In this document: piece by piece, positions 8,839 through 17,370 of the stretch | Layout: every line of letters begins with the position of its first letter | Position numbering within the stretch: position 1 is the first letter of the stretch | Assembly (NCBI RefSeq): GCF_000585335.1 | Contig: NZ_KK073872.1 | Location: 2,967,283-3,031,282, forward strand | Length of the DNA stretch: 64,000 bases | Direction: 5' to 3' | Source: Cloacibacillus evryensis DSM 19522 | GTDB lineage: Bacteria > Synergistota > Synergistia > Synergistales > Synergistaceae | The notes under the pieces: generated by a model | Database searches by the model: none | What the model saw: the letters and a program-made list of their open reading frames with translations, nothing else | What the model was told of the DNA's origin: nothing | Made by a program: the position numbers and the translations under genes

Positions 8839-10386
8839 TTACTTTTTCAGCTGTCTTACGACGTCGATAACGGTGCCGTCCCTCCACTCGACTACTCCGA
8901 TTATTCTGTCTGTGGTCGCCACCGGGTCGGTCGGGCCGGACATTTTTTTCGCTCGCGCTTCGAGTTCTTCCATGCTGATGACGGGAAGTCCTTTGAGACC
9001 GGAGACTGCCTCTAAGAGGTCTTTTCTCTTGGGGTTGATCGTCACTCCGTATTCGGTGACTATGGCGTCTATCACTTCTCCCGGCGTGGTGACGTTGTAG
9101 ACTTTGTCTGTCACGCAGGGGATTCTGCCTCTTAGCAACGGCTGCGCTATGATCGTCAGTTTGGCTCCCGCCGCGGTGTCCTGATGCCCTCCGGTGCCGT
9201 GGAGCAGCGCTCCGTCGGCTTCGGTGTTGACGTTGGCGTTGAAGTCGGTGTCTACTTCGGTCGCCCCCAGTATCACGACGTCAAGCATGTTTACCGCCGC
9301 CCCGCAGTTCCACGGGTTGGCGTACCAGTCGGCCGAGATTTCTATGTGGTTGGGGTTTTCTCTGATGGATCTGACGGCGTCGAGGTCGAATGACTGGACG
9401 TCCATGAGTTTGTCCACTAACCCCTCTTTGAGGAGTTCGACGAAGTAGCCGGTGATTCCTCCAAGGCCGAAGCTGCCTTTGATGCCTTTTTTGATCATGG
9501 CTTCTTTCATGAAGGCGGTCACTGCCAGGGGGATTCCTCCGGCTCCGGTCTGGAATGATATGCCTTCTTTGAAGTAGGGGCTGGCTTCTATGAGTTTGGA
9601 GGCGTAGCTGGAGATGAGGAGCCGCAAGGGGTCTCTGGTGACTTTGGTGGTGCCGGAGACGATTCCCGCCGGGTCTCCTATGGAGGGGACTTCTACTACG
9701 AGGTCGGCTTTGGTCTGGGGGATGGAGACGGGGGCGGCCGGGTATTGGACGAGGTTGTCGGTTATTACTACGACTTTGTCGGCGTAGTCGGCGTCTGTGT
9801 AGGCGTAGCCGAGGGAGCCGCAGGCGGATTTGCCCAAGGTGCCGCAGATGTTGCCGTATTTGTCGACCGTGGGGGCGCCGATGAAGGCGACGTCTATGTG
9901 GACGTCTCTCGCCATTACCGCGCGGGGACGGCCTCCGTGGCTTCTGAGTACGACGGGGACGCTCATGCCGCCTTCCGATACGAGCTGGCCGATGGGGCCG
10001 TTGACGGAGCCCATGATTTTTGTCACTACTCCGCTTTTTATGTGGTCGATGACTTTTTTGTGGACTCCGAAGAGGGCGGTCGGGAATAGGGTCAGCTCTT
10101 TGATGCCCATTTCGGCGCAGGCGTCGAGGACCATGTTGACGACGTAGTCTCCGTTTCTAAGGTGGTGGTGGAAGGAGATGGTCATGCCGCTTTTGAGGCC
10201 GCTGGCTCTGATGGCTTCTTTGATCGAGCTGACTGTTTTGTCGGTGTTGTCGCTGTTGAAGCACCTGAGTTTGGCTCCCGCGATGTTTCCTTCGGGCTTT
10301 TTCGCGAAGGCTCCCTGGTAGTGTTTTACTTTGCCGTAGCCTTCTATGTAGTCGGGGATTTCCCGTTTTACTGCGTTGATTGTCAT
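8839..10386 (-). CDS. citF: Citrate lyase-like alpha subunit (acetate:ACP/CoA transferase)
   Basis: CitF swaps the acetyl group on the acyl-carrier subunit for the substrate acid, so that the beta subunit can cleave the resulting acyl thioester. The protein is 515 residues, the normal CitF length, with the CoA-transferase-fold segments GLKSGMTISFHHHLRNGD (near 60-80), GHQDTAAGAKLTI and the C-terminal VVEWRDGTVIDVVRQ typical of this family. It is the last gene of the minus-strand operon, following citD and citE. The same subunit architecture is used by citrate lyase and by citramalate lyase, so the substrate cannot be read from the sequence; homocitrate is a further possibility given the neighbours. 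Confidence 0.93.
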   Translation of the reverse strand: MTINAVKREIPDYIEGYGKVKHYQGAFAKKPEGNIAGAKLRCFNSDNTDKTVSSIKEAIRASGLKSGMTISFHHHLRNGDYVVNMVLDACAEMGIKELTLFPTALFGVHKKVIDHIKSGVVTKIMGSVNGPIGQLVSEGGMSVPVVLRSHGGRPRAVMARDVHIDVAFIGAPTVDKYGNICGTLGKSACGSLGYAYTDADYADKVVVITDNLVQYPAAPVSIPQTKADLVVEVPSIGDPAGIVSGTTKVTRDPLRLLISSYASKLIEASPYFKEGISFQTGAGGIPLAVTAFMKEAMIKKGIKGSFGLGGITGYFVELLKEGLVDKLMDVQSFDLDAVRSIRENPNHIEISADWYANPWNCGAAVNMLDVVILGATEVDTDFNANVNTEADGALLHGTGGHQDTAAGAKLTIIAQPLLRGRIPCVTDKVYNVTTPGEVIDAIVTEYGVTINPKRKDLLEAVSGLKGLPVISMEELEARAKKMSGPTDPVATTDRIIGVVEWRDGTVIDVVRQLKK

Positions 10387-10411
10387 TTCAGTTCACCTCT
10401 TGTTGGGCCGT

Positions 10412-11272
10412 TTATGCCAGGCCGGCGCGGACGAGTGTGTATTCCGCTCTTTTGACTACGGGGATGTCTACCATTTTACCGTCTACGGTGACGGCTCCCT
10501 GCCCGCGTTCTGCCGCTTCTTTGGCGGCGGCGATTATTTTCTGCGCTTTGGCTATTTCGGCTTCGGTGGGGGTGAAGATGTCGTGGATGATTTTTATCTG
10601 GTTGGGGTGGATGATGGATTTGCCCGAGAAGCCAAGCTGTTTGATGAATTCTGTCTCTTTGCGCAGTCCTTCGTCGTCTGTGATGCGCGGGAATACGGTG
10701 TCCAGAGGTTCTACTCCCGCCGCGCGCGCCGCGAAGACGAGCATTCTTCTGGCCCATTCGAGTTCGGTGCTGTCGTCTGAACGGTTGGTTTTGAGGTCGG
10801 CTCTGAGGTCTTCTCCTCCGGGGATGATGGCCTCTATGCGCGGCGAGGCTTTGGCTATTTCATAGGCGTTCCAGATGCCGTGCGCGGTTTCGAGGAGGCA
10901 GTGGAGGGTGAGTTTACCGACGGGAAGTCCGTTTTTTCTTCGAGACGGGAGAGTTCTTCGTCTATTATTTTGACGGTGCCGGCGTCTTCGACTTTGGGGA
11001 CGCGGATGCCGTCGAGGCGTTTGTTGGGGACGATGGCCGCGAGGTCGTCTTTCCAGTATTCGGTGTCTACTCCGTTGATGCGGACGGAGACGTAGCAGCT
11101 GCCGAATTCGCCCTGTTTGAGGTATTTGCTGACCAGTATCCTCGCGGTGTCTTTTTCGACCATCGCGACGGCGTCTTTCGAGGTCGAGGACTACTCCGTC
11201 CGAGCCGAAGAGGTAGCCGCGCGTGAGCATGTTGGGGTTGTTGCCGGGGAGGTAGAGCATCGTGCGTCTCAC
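10412..11272 (-). CDS. citE: Citrate lyase-like beta subunit with two compensating frameshifts
   Basis: CitE cleaves the acyl-ACP substrate into acetyl-ACP and a 2-oxo acid in a Mg2+-dependent retro-Claisen step. The open frame (286 residues, near-normal length) begins as a good CitE (MLYLPGNNPNML, GVVLDLE) and resumes at NGLPVGKLTLHCLLET through IIPGGEDLRADL to the end. The roughly 80 residues between are Arg-rich nonsense. The correct sequence for that stretch (MVEKDTARILVSKY, VRINGVDTEYW, RLDGIRVPKVED) sits in another frame. One extra base in the T run at 11176-11178 and one missing in the T run at 10932-10937 explain this. The encoded product would lack the VRING substrate-binding region, so either it is inactive or the assembly has two errors. 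Confidence 0.85.
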   Translation of the reverse strand: MRRTMLYLPGNNPNMLTRGYLFGSDGVVLDLERRRRDGRKRHREDTGQQIPQTGRIRQLLRLRPHQRSRHRILERRPRGHRPQQTPRRHPRPQSRRRRHRQNNRRRTLPSRRKNGLPVGKLTLHCLLETAHGIWNAYEIAKASPRIEAIIPGGEDLRADLKTNRSDDSTELEWARRMLVFAARAAGVEPLDTVFPRITDDEGLRKETEFIKQLGFSGKSIIHPNQIKIIHDIFTPTEAEIAKAQKIIAAAKEAAERGQGAVTVDGKMVDIPVVKRAEYTLVRAGLA

Positions 11273-11273
11273 C

Positions 11274-11552
11274 TTATTTGTCTTCCCCCTTCTGTTTCAG
11301 CAGTCTTTTGTAAGCGGCTTCGACCCGCGCGCCGAGGACGATGTCGAGCGCTCCGTTGTCCTGCACGGCGGCTTCGATGTCTTTTACGCCGAGTTCTTCC
11401 AGGGTCTCGGTTATTTTCTTTTCCATCGCGCTTTTGAAGCGGGCCGCGCTCGCTCCCGTTATTGTTATCTTGATCCCGGCTCCCGACTCCGCCTCGGTGA
11501 GCGTCACGAGGCAGTCCATTGACTCGAGCGTGCCGGCCTGGGATGTCTTCAT
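11274..11552 (-). CDS. citD: Citrate lyase-like acyl carrier protein (gamma subunit)
   Basis: This 92-residue protein carries the phosphoribosyl-dephospho-CoA prosthetic group that holds the acetyl or acyl thioester. The N-terminal AGTLESMDCLVTL matches the CitD attachment region, in which the Ser after Glu is modified, and the rest (VKDIEAAVQDNGALDIVLGARVEAA) follows the family pattern. The start at ATG 11552 is supported by AGGGGG nine bases upstream; an earlier in-frame start would add 18 non-conserved residues. It immediately precedes citE (stop and start one base apart). No citC, citX or citG needed to make and load the cofactor is present in the window. Confidence 0.92.
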   Translation of the reverse strand: MKTSQAGTLESMDCLVTLTEAESGAGIKITITGASAARFKSAMEKKITETLEELGVKDIEAAVQDNGALDIVLGARVEAAYKRLLKQKGEDK

Positions 11553-11659
11553 CTTTTCGTTCCCCCTGTTCTTATCCGAAACACGGCCCGCCTGTCGATT
11601 TTTCAACGGTAGGCAGGCCGCGCTATTATGCTTTGTCCGTTATTGATTTGCCGGAGATA

Positions 11660-12931
11660 TTAGTCGGCGAATCCGATGAGCGACTTCTCGTCCCAAGCGC
11701 ACATCTTGTGGACCTTTTCTTTGGCGGCTTCGAGTTTCGCGCCCTTGAATTCGGGATTGATCTTCTGCGCGATCGCCGTGGCCATCTCTATCGTAGAGGC
11801 CGCGTTCTTCTCCCAGTCGGGGTCGCCGCGGAAGTCGCGCAGGACGTCGTATGTAAGCGTTCCGGGCTTGCTCTCTACGAGGACTTCGCCGAGCGCCTTT
11901 TCGATCTTCTTCGCGTCTTCGTCGAGGCCGAGATATTCGAGCATCATCTTCGCGGTTAGGATCATCGCGCTCGGGTTGACGCGGTACTTATGGGCGTACT
12001 TCGGCACGGAACCGCTTGACGGCTCAAAGATCGCCGCGTCGACGCCGATGTTTCCCGACGGGGCGAAGCCCAGGCCGCCGGTGAGCTGCGAGGCTTCGTC
12101 GGAGAGGATGTCTCCGAATACGTTGGAGGCCACGACCACGCTGTAGTCCTGCGGGTTCTTGATGAGCCACATCGCCGTCGCGTCGGCGTTCTCTTCATAG
12201 GCCTTGATGCCGTACTGCTCGTATTCCTTCGCGATCTCAAGGAACTTTCTCTTCATCATGCCGTCTGTCTGGCGGATGACGTTGGCCTTGTTGCCGCAGT
12301 GTACCGTCTTGCGGCCGGTCGCCTTCGCATATTCAAACGCGGCGCGGATTATGCGCTCGCAGCCCTGCTCGGAGAATACGCGCCATGAAACGGCGACGTC
12401 GCCCTTGCCTTCCTTGAAGCGCTCCATGCCGGGATGGAGGTCGAACATCTCTTTCGGGAGCGGGAAGAATTCCACCGCCGCGTAGAGGTCTTCGGTGTTC
12501 TCACGGAACATGACGATGTCGATGTTGGGGTCCTTCGCGAGCGGGGTGCCGATTCCGGGGAGCTTCTTCGCGGGGCGGATATTGATGTAGAGGTCAAAGA
12601 GCTGACGCATCTGAAGGATGGCGGACTTGAAGCCCTTCACGCCGGCCTTGGAGGTGATGGCCGCCATAAGCGTGGCGTCCGTGTCGCGGATCGATTTGAT
12701 CGTTTCGGGCGGAACGGTGTTGCAGCGCGGGTCGCCCTCGCCGAATTTCTTGTTTGACTTCTCCCACATGCACCAGCCGAGGTCGGCGCGGTGCCAGTTG
12801 ATGGGCAGGTTCATCGCGTCGAGGACGAGGAGCGCGCCCTCCATCATATCAAAGCCGGAATCGTCTCCCGCCATGTAGGTTACGTCGTAGCGATCCTTCG
12901 TCTCTTTTACCTTCATTATGTTGCGTGCCAT
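11660..12931 (-). CDS. Isocitrate/homoisocitrate/isopropylmalate dehydrogenase family enzyme
   Basis: A beta-decarboxylating dehydrogenase of 423 residues. Family segments are MAGDDSGFDMMEGAL (N-terminal), the substrate helix FKSAILQMRQLFDLYINIRP, FRENTEDLYA, NVFGDILSDEASQLTGGLGFAPSGNIG, and a C-terminal KPGTLTYDVLRDF. It therefore oxidises and decarboxylates a 2-hydroxy-3-carboxy acid with NAD(P), or runs in reverse as a reductive carboxylase. The substrate helix keeps Ser and Arg of isocitrate dehydrogenase (Ser-x-Asn-x3-Arg) but has Ile at the Asn position, so isocitrate is not assured; homoisocitrate is an alternative. It lies between two aconitase-like pairs and citDEF in one operon, which suggests it handles the product of those dehydratases. 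Confidence 0.88.
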   Translation of the reverse strand: MARNIMKVKETKDRYDVTYMAGDDSGFDMMEGALLVLDAMNLPINWHRADLGWCMWEKSNKKFGEGDPRCNTVPPETIKSIRDTDATLMAAITSKAGVKGFKSAILQMRQLFDLYINIRPAKKLPGIGTPLAKDPNIDIVMFRENTEDLYAAVEFFPLPKEMFDLHPGMERFKEGKGDVAVSWRVFSEQGCERIIRAAFEYAKATGRKTVHCGNKANVIRQTDGMMKRKFLEIAKEYEQYGIKAYEENADATAMWLIKNPQDYSVVVASNVFGDILSDEASQLTGGLGFAPSGNIGVDAAIFEPSSGSVPKYAHKYRVNPSAMILTAKMMLEYLGLDEDAKKIEKALGEVLVESKPGTLTYDVLRDFRGDPDWEKNAASTIEMATAIAQKINPEFKGAKLEAAKEKVHKMCAWDEKSLIGFAD

Positions 12932-13112
12932 TTTTATATTTCCTCCTCTTAAAGTTTGTTTTTTATGGTCAAAACCAACGCATACTCCGCTGATTTGATG
13001 TGCCGGTCGCTAAGCGGGCAGGTCCCGCCGGACGCGGAGGCGTATATCAATACGTTGGAGCGTCTGGCGAGGCCTGTCCGCGACGCGAGTGGCGCGTATA
13101 ATCAGCGGCGCG

Positions 13113-13604
13113 CTACAGCCCCAGTTCTTTCTTGACGTGCGGTATAAGCCCGCCGTCTTTGATCAGCCCCTGGACGAATTCGGGATAGGGGGGGAAGGGA
13201 TATTCTTTGCCTCCGGCGATGATGACGCCGCGGTCAAAATCTATCTCCACCACGTCTCCGGCGTTGATCGCCTCCACCGCGTCGGCGCAGATGATGATCG
13301 GCAGGCCTTCGTTGAAGCAGTTGCGGTAGTAGATACGGGCGAAGCTCTTCGCGATGATCGCCGCGATGCCGCGCTCTTTGAGGCAGGATACCGCCTGCTC
13401 GCGGCTGGAGCCGCAGCCCCAGTTTTTACCGCCGACGATGATGTCGCCGGGCTGGGCGTTCTTCGTAAACTCGGGATCAAGGTCTTCGCAGGCGACTTTC
13501 GCCATATCCGCGCGTTCCTTGATGGTATAGGTATATTTTCCCGGGAAGATGACGTCGGTGTTGACGTCGTCGCCGTATTTCCAGACTTTACCTTTAACTG
13601 ACAT
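13113..13604 (-). CDS. Aconitase-family dehydratase, small subunit (pair 2)
   Basis: The 163-residue swivel domain of a LeuD/homoaconitase-type hydro-lyase. It shows DDVNTDVIFPGKY at the N-terminus, the Gly-rich GGKNWGCGSSREQA that contacts the substrate carboxylates, and FARIYYRNCFNEGLP. In LeuD-type enzymes the residues after the Lys/Arg-Tyr in the first loop set specificity (for example Tyr-Leu-Val-Tyr or Tyr-Leu-Arg-Thr); here it reads YTYT, unlike either. Its start lies two bases before the stop of the large subunit gene, so the two are coupled and form a heterodimer. The 181 bases between this gene and the dehydrogenase hold no clear gene. Confidence 0.9.
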   Translation of the reverse strand: MSVKGKVWKYGDDVNTDVIFPGKYTYTIKERADMAKVACEDLDPEFTKNAQPGDIIVGGKNWGCGSSREQAVSCLKERGIAAIIAKSFARIYYRNCFNEGLPIIICADAVEAINAGDVVEIDFDRGVIIAGGKEYPFPPYPEFVQGLIKDGGLIPHVKKELGL

Positions 13605-13606
13605 AA

Positions 13607-14863
13607 TTATAGCGCCTCCCTCGGGTCTGATATTTCGCCCTTGATTGCAGATGCTGCCACTGTCATCGGGCTTGCGAGATAGATGAAGCTCTCTTTATCG
13701 CCCATACGTCCCTTGAAGTTTCTGTTGGCCGTGCTGATCGCCGCTTCGCCGGGCGCGAGTATGCCCTCATGGTTGCCCATGCAGGGGCCGCAGCCTGGGT
13801 TGCAGATGACGCATCCAGCGTCGAGGAAGATGTCGAAGAGTCCCTCTTTCATCGCCTGGCGATAGACGATCCAGGAGGCGGGGATGACGACCGTGCGGAC
13901 GGCGACCTTCTTGCCCTTGAGTATCCCGGCGGCAAGCCGGAGGTCCTCGATGCGTCCGTTGGTGCAGGAGCCGAGGAACGCCTCGTGGATCGGCGTGCCC
14001 TTTACCTCTTCGATCGGCGCGTAGTTGTCGACCTTATGCGGCTTCGCGACGCCTGGCGTGATGTCGCCGAGGTCATAGTGGAGCTCCTTCGCGTAGACAG
14101 CGTCGTCGTCGGCCCAGATGGCCTCCCACTTGTCGCTCTTCGCGTTGTCCTTTATCGCGTCGAGGACCTTCCCGTCGGGGCGGCAGACGGCGTTCTTCGC
14201 GCCGAACTCGATGCCCATGTTGCAGAGGGTCATGCGCTCGGCGATGCTCATATTCTCGATCCCCTCGCCGTGGAATTCAACGCTCATGTAGTCCGCTCCG
14301 TCGGCGCGCACGTCGCCGATGAACTTGAGGATGAAGTCCTTCGCCGAGACGCCGGGCTTGAATTTGCCGGTGACGACGACCTTCATGCTCTCGGGGACCT
14401 TGAACCAGAGCTTGCCGGTGGCCCAGACCGCCGCCATCTCGGAACGGCCGATGCCGGTCGAGAAGGCGCCGTAGGCGCCGTAGGTGCAGGTGTGGCTGTC
14501 GCTGCCCACCATGACGAGCCCGGGAAGGGCATAGCCCTCTTCGCACATCTTCTGATGGCAGACGCCGCCTTCGCTCTTCACGTCGTAGAAGTTGGGGATG
14601 CCCTGCTCCTTCACGAATTCGCGGACCTCTTTATGGTTCACGGCGTGGTCGCTTGAGGGCGCGGGGACTGCGTGGTCAAGGATGAAACAGATGCGCTCGG
14701 GATATTTTACGTTTTTGACGCCGATCTTTTTAAAGGTCCTGGCTATCGGAGCGCCGTTGTCGTGGCTCATGCACCAGTCCGGCTCTACCGTCACGACCTG
14801 GTTGGCGACGACTTCGTATCCGGCCGCCCTGCCCAGGGCCTTTTCTGCAAATGTCTTGCCCAT
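13607..14863 (-). CDS. Aconitase-family dehydratase, large subunit (pair 2)
   Basis: The 418-residue iron-sulfur subunit of a 3-isopropylmalate dehydratase/homoaconitase-type enzyme that moves a hydroxyl between adjacent carbons through an unsaturated tricarboxylic (or similar) acid. It has EPDWCMSHDNGAP, the VGSDSHTCTYGA loop with the first cluster Cys, and later FLGSCTNGRIEDL and NPGCGPCMGNHEG, which supply the three Cys ligands of the [4Fe-4S] cluster. The C-terminal SPMTVAASAIKGEISDPRE closes the family pattern. It is transcribed directly after pair 1 and is clearly a paralogue of that large subunit, not a copy: the two differ over much of their length. Confidence 0.92.
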   Translation of the reverse strand: MGKTFAEKALGRAAGYEVVANQVVTVEPDWCMSHDNGAPIARTFKKIGVKNVKYPERICFILDHAVPAPSSDHAVNHKEVREFVKEQGIPNFYDVKSEGGVCHQKMCEEGYALPGLVMVGSDSHTCTYGAYGAFSTGIGRSEMAAVWATGKLWFKVPESMKVVVTGKFKPGVSAKDFILKFIGDVRADGADYMSVEFHGEGIENMSIAERMTLCNMGIEFGAKNAVCRPDGKVLDAIKDNAKSDKWEAIWADDDAVYAKELHYDLGDITPGVAKPHKVDNYAPIEEVKGTPIHEAFLGSCTNGRIEDLRLAAGILKGKKVAVRTVVIPASWIVYRQAMKEGLFDIFLDAGCVICNPGCGPCMGNHEGILAPGEAAISTANRNFKGRMGDKESFIYLASPMTVAASAIKGEISDPREAL

Positions 14864-14889
14864 AAGATTTATCCTCCCTCTGCTGCTCT

Positions 14890-15414
14890 CTACTTCGCGG
14901 CCGCTTTGGCCTTCATGTAGTTCATGAGGCCGCCGGCTTTCATTATGTCGTTTTCAAGATCGCTGACGGCGTCTCCGTGGAAGGTGTTGCCGTTGGTGAC
15001 GTCTTTGATCGTCCCCGTGGCCAGCTCGACTTCGAGCTGGTCGCCGTCCTTGATCTTTCCCTCTTTGATCGCTTCGGAGATGCCCTTCACAAAGAGGACG
15101 GGATAGCCGTTGTTGATCGCGTTTCTATAATAGATGCGGCTGCAGGTCTCCGCGAGGACGCAGGGGACTCCGGCGTACTCGAGGCAGTAGACGGCGTGCT
15201 CACGGCTTGAGCCGCAGCCGAAGTTCTTGCCGGCCACCACGAAATCGCCGGGTTTCACTTCCTTGGCGAAGTTTTCTTTGCCGGGATAGTATTCGAAGGC
15301 ATACTGCGGCATATTCTTGGGATCGGTCTCCGCGAGATATTTGTTGTGATAGATGAGGTCGGTGTCGACGTCATCGCTGAATACCCACGCTCTGCCCTTG
15401 AGAATTTCGCTCAT
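14890..15414 (-). CDS. Aconitase-family dehydratase, small subunit (pair 1)
   Basis: A 174-residue LeuD-like swivel subunit. It has [20 protein letters not shown], then [19 protein letters not shown] and [19 protein letters not shown], in family order. The specificity loop reads YLAE, different from both pair 2 (YTYT) and the standard isopropylmalate and homoaconitate types, so the two pairs probably act on different substrates or different steps. The segment IYHNKYL, with His-Asn where most family members have Pro-Gly or Pro-Ala, is unusual. The gene lies 19 bases after the large subunit of pair 1 in the same operon. Confidence 0.9.
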   Translation of the reverse strand: MSEILKGRAWVFSDDVDTDLIYHNKYLAETDPKNMPQYAFEYYPGKENFAKEVKPGDFVVAGKNFGCGSSREHAVYCLEYAGVPCVLAETCSRIYYRNAINNGYPVLFVKGISEAIKEGKIKDGDQLEVELATGTIKDVTNGNTFHGDAVSDLENDIMKAGGLMNYMKAKAAAK

Positions 15415-15433
15415 AACATTCTTCCTCCTCTGT

Positions 15434-16714
15434 CTATTTCAGTATGTCTCTCGGATCTGTGATGCATCCTTTGACGGCCGTCGCCATCGCGGTCATCGGG
15501 CTCATCAGGTAGGTGTGGCTGCCCTTGCCGACCTTGCCGATGAAGTTGCGGTTCGTCGTCGAGCAGCCGACGTCGCCGGAGGGCATCGCGCCATAATGCT
15601 CCGCTGTGCAGAGCGCGCAGGTCGGGTTCGTGAAGACGATCCCGGCGTTGAGGAAGTCCTCGGCCATCCCCTCTTTCACGCAGCGGAGCTGTATCTCCGT
15701 CGTCGAGGGGGTGATGATCGTGCGTACCTTCGGGCTGACCTTGCCGCCGCCGGCCATCAGCACCTCGTGGGCGGCCTTGATATCTTCGTAGCGGCCGTTC
15801 GAGCAGGAGCCGATATGGACCTGGTCGACGACAGTACCCGCGATCTCGCGCACCGGCTTCACGTTGTCGGGAGCGTCGGGGCAGGAGGCGAGCGGCTCAA
15901 GGTCCGTCACGTCGTAGCGGATGACCTTGCAGTATTCGGCGTCTGGATCGGCCTTCAGCTCTTCGGCGAGCTTCGCGACTTCGGGGCCGGCGCGCTCGAC
16001 GAGCCATTTGAGCACGTCGCCGTTCGGCATGATGAGGGGGACCTTCCCGCTCATCTCGGTGACCATCGAGCAGAGCGTGATGCGCTCGTCGAGGGTCGCG
16101 TTTTCGATCGTCTCGCCCGTGAACTCAACGGCGAGGAAGTCCATGCCGCCGGCTCCGAGGTCGCCGACGATATGTGTCAGGAGGTCTCTCATGCAGACGC
16201 CCTTTTTAAATTTTCCCGTGACCTCGATCTTCATCGTCTCGGGGACGCGGAACCAGTTCGTGCCCGCGATGTATGAGGCGGCGATGTCCGAGTTGCCTAC
16301 GCCCGTCGCGAAAGAGCCGACGGCGCCGAGAAGGTTCATGTGGCTGTCCGTTCCGAGAACGACGTCGCCCGGTTTTATCATCCCGGCTTCGAGCATTACA
16401 TGCTGGCCGATGCCGTGGTTGATATCGAAGAGGCGGGTGACGCCCTGCTTCTTGCAGAACTCGCGGATTATCTTCTGGTTCGTGGCGACCTTTTCCGAGT
16501 GCGCGGGAGCCTGAAGGTCAAAGGTGAAGGCGAGTTTGTCGGGGTCCCATACCTTCGCGTCCTTGCCCATCTCCTTCTCAAACTGGAGAACGACGTTCGC
16601 GCCGCCGAAGTCGCGGCAGGTCGCCCAGTCGATGTTGCACCAGACGCGGTCTCCGACCTTTACAGGATGGCCGGATGCCCTTTCCATGATCTTGACGATA
16701 GATGTCTTGCCCAT
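15434..16714 (-). CDS. Aconitase-family dehydratase, large subunit (pair 1)
   Basis: The 426-residue large subunit of a LeuC/homoaconitase-type enzyme. Cluster ligands are in the LGTDSHMNLLGAVGSFATG region, HIGSCSNGRYEDI, and NPTCALCTAEHYGAM. In the first loop the family SDSHTCTYGA is replaced by TDSHMNLLGA, so the Cys usually found there is missing, while the Cys of GSC-N-G and the C-x2-C pair are present. The C-terminal TYLMSPMTAMATAVKGCITDPRD is typical. With its small subunit it should catalyse a hydration or dehydration of a tri- or dicarboxylic acid. It is the first metabolic gene of the operon, following the HD-domain gene. Confidence 0.9.
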   Translation of the reverse strand: MGKTSIVKIMERASGHPVKVGDRVWCNIDWATCRDFGGANVVLQFEKEMGKDAKVWDPDKLAFTFDLQAPAHSEKVATNQKIIREFCKKQGVTRLFDINHGIGQHVMLEAGMIKPGDVVLGTDSHMNLLGAVGSFATGVGNSDIAASYIAGTNWFRVPETMKIEVTGKFKKGVCMRDLLTHIVGDLGAGGMDFLAVEFTGETIENATLDERITLCSMVTEMSGKVPLIMPNGDVLKWLVERAGPEVAKLAEELKADPDAEYCKVIRYDVTDLEPLASCPDAPDNVKPVREIAGTVVDQVHIGSCSNGRYEDIKAAHEVLMAGGGKVSPKVRTIITPSTTEIQLRCVKEGMAEDFLNAGIVFTNPTCALCTAEHYGAMPSGDVGCSTTNRNFIGKVGKGSHTYLMSPMTAMATAVKGCITDPRDILK

Positions 16715-16750
16715 TTTTGATATCCCTCCGTATTGGATTAGGTAGAGAAT

Positions 16751-17311
16751 TTATTTCATTCCGAGGAACGACTTTACCGACTCAAAATTGATAAAGTCGG
16801 CCTTGTTAACGAGGACGCCCTCCGGGCTGCGAAGCGTGCCGTCGCCCTCGTGCGCGTGGTTGGCGATTATGTGGCCGATCGCGTCGGAACAGCCGTTGCG
16901 CAGCGCGATGACGGTTCCGGAGAAGGGATGGCGGAGGTTCTTGCCGTTGGCTGACTTGACGGTCTCGCCCTTTTCGTTGCGCGCATACTCAACGAGTTTG
17001 CCTACGTCGTGCAGCAGCGCGCCCGCCACGAGCAGGTCGTTGTCGATCGTGAACTTCGCGTCCTTCGCGGCATAGATGGCGTTGAACTCGTCCATCGCGC
17101 GCTTGGCAACTCGCGTTACGCCGCGGACATGCTCAAGATAAGAGAAGGGGCAGTTCGGAATGAGGAGCGTAAAGGGGATCTTGTCCATATCCTCGGGCTC
17201 CCAGCCGCCCGTCTTGAGGGCGTCCACATAGGAAGCCACCACTTTGGCCTGCAGTTCGGGGTCCTTAATCCATTCGATTTCAGGAAAAAGCTCTCTGATC
17301 TTTTTCTCCAT
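16751..17311 (-). CDS. HD-domain phosphohydrolase-like protein
   Basis: A 186-residue protein with a metal-binding HD domain: LEHVRGVTRVA (first His), LLHDVGKLVEYA (His-Asp), then HPFSGT, ANHAHEGDG and KADFI (later His and Asp). HD domains hydrolyse phosphate esters of nucleotides and other small molecules; the substrate here is unknown. The start is set at ATG 17311 because AGGAGG lies ten bases upstream; a longer form starting at 17350 lacks a site. It is placed between the GntR regulator and pair 1 of the aconitase-like enzymes. A regulatory or repair role for the pathway is conceivable but not shown by the sequence. Confidence 0.85.
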   Translation of the reverse strand: MEKKIRELFPEIEWIKDPELQAKVVASYVDALKTGGWEPEDMDKIPFTLLIPNCPFSYLEHVRGVTRVAKRAMDEFNAIYAAKDAKFTIDNDLLVAGALLHDVGKLVEYARNEKGETVKSANGKNLRHPFSGTVIALRNGCSDAIGHIIANHAHEGDGTLRSPEGVLVNKADFINFESVKSFLGMK

Positions 17312-17370
17312 TGTTGCAATTCCTCCTATAAATTTTGTTTTCTGTCCCACACTTGTTTTCTTTGTTGTAT

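Noticed and set aside
8839-11552. Definite citrate lyase (citrate as proven substrate)
   Set aside because: CitDEF subunits are shared with citramalate lyase, and cofactor genes citC, citX and citG are absent here, so the substrate was left open.
12932-13112. Small gene or terminator between the dehydrogenase and dehydratase pair 2
   Set aside because: Only scattered short complementary segments; no stem with T run and no open frame with a ribosome site.
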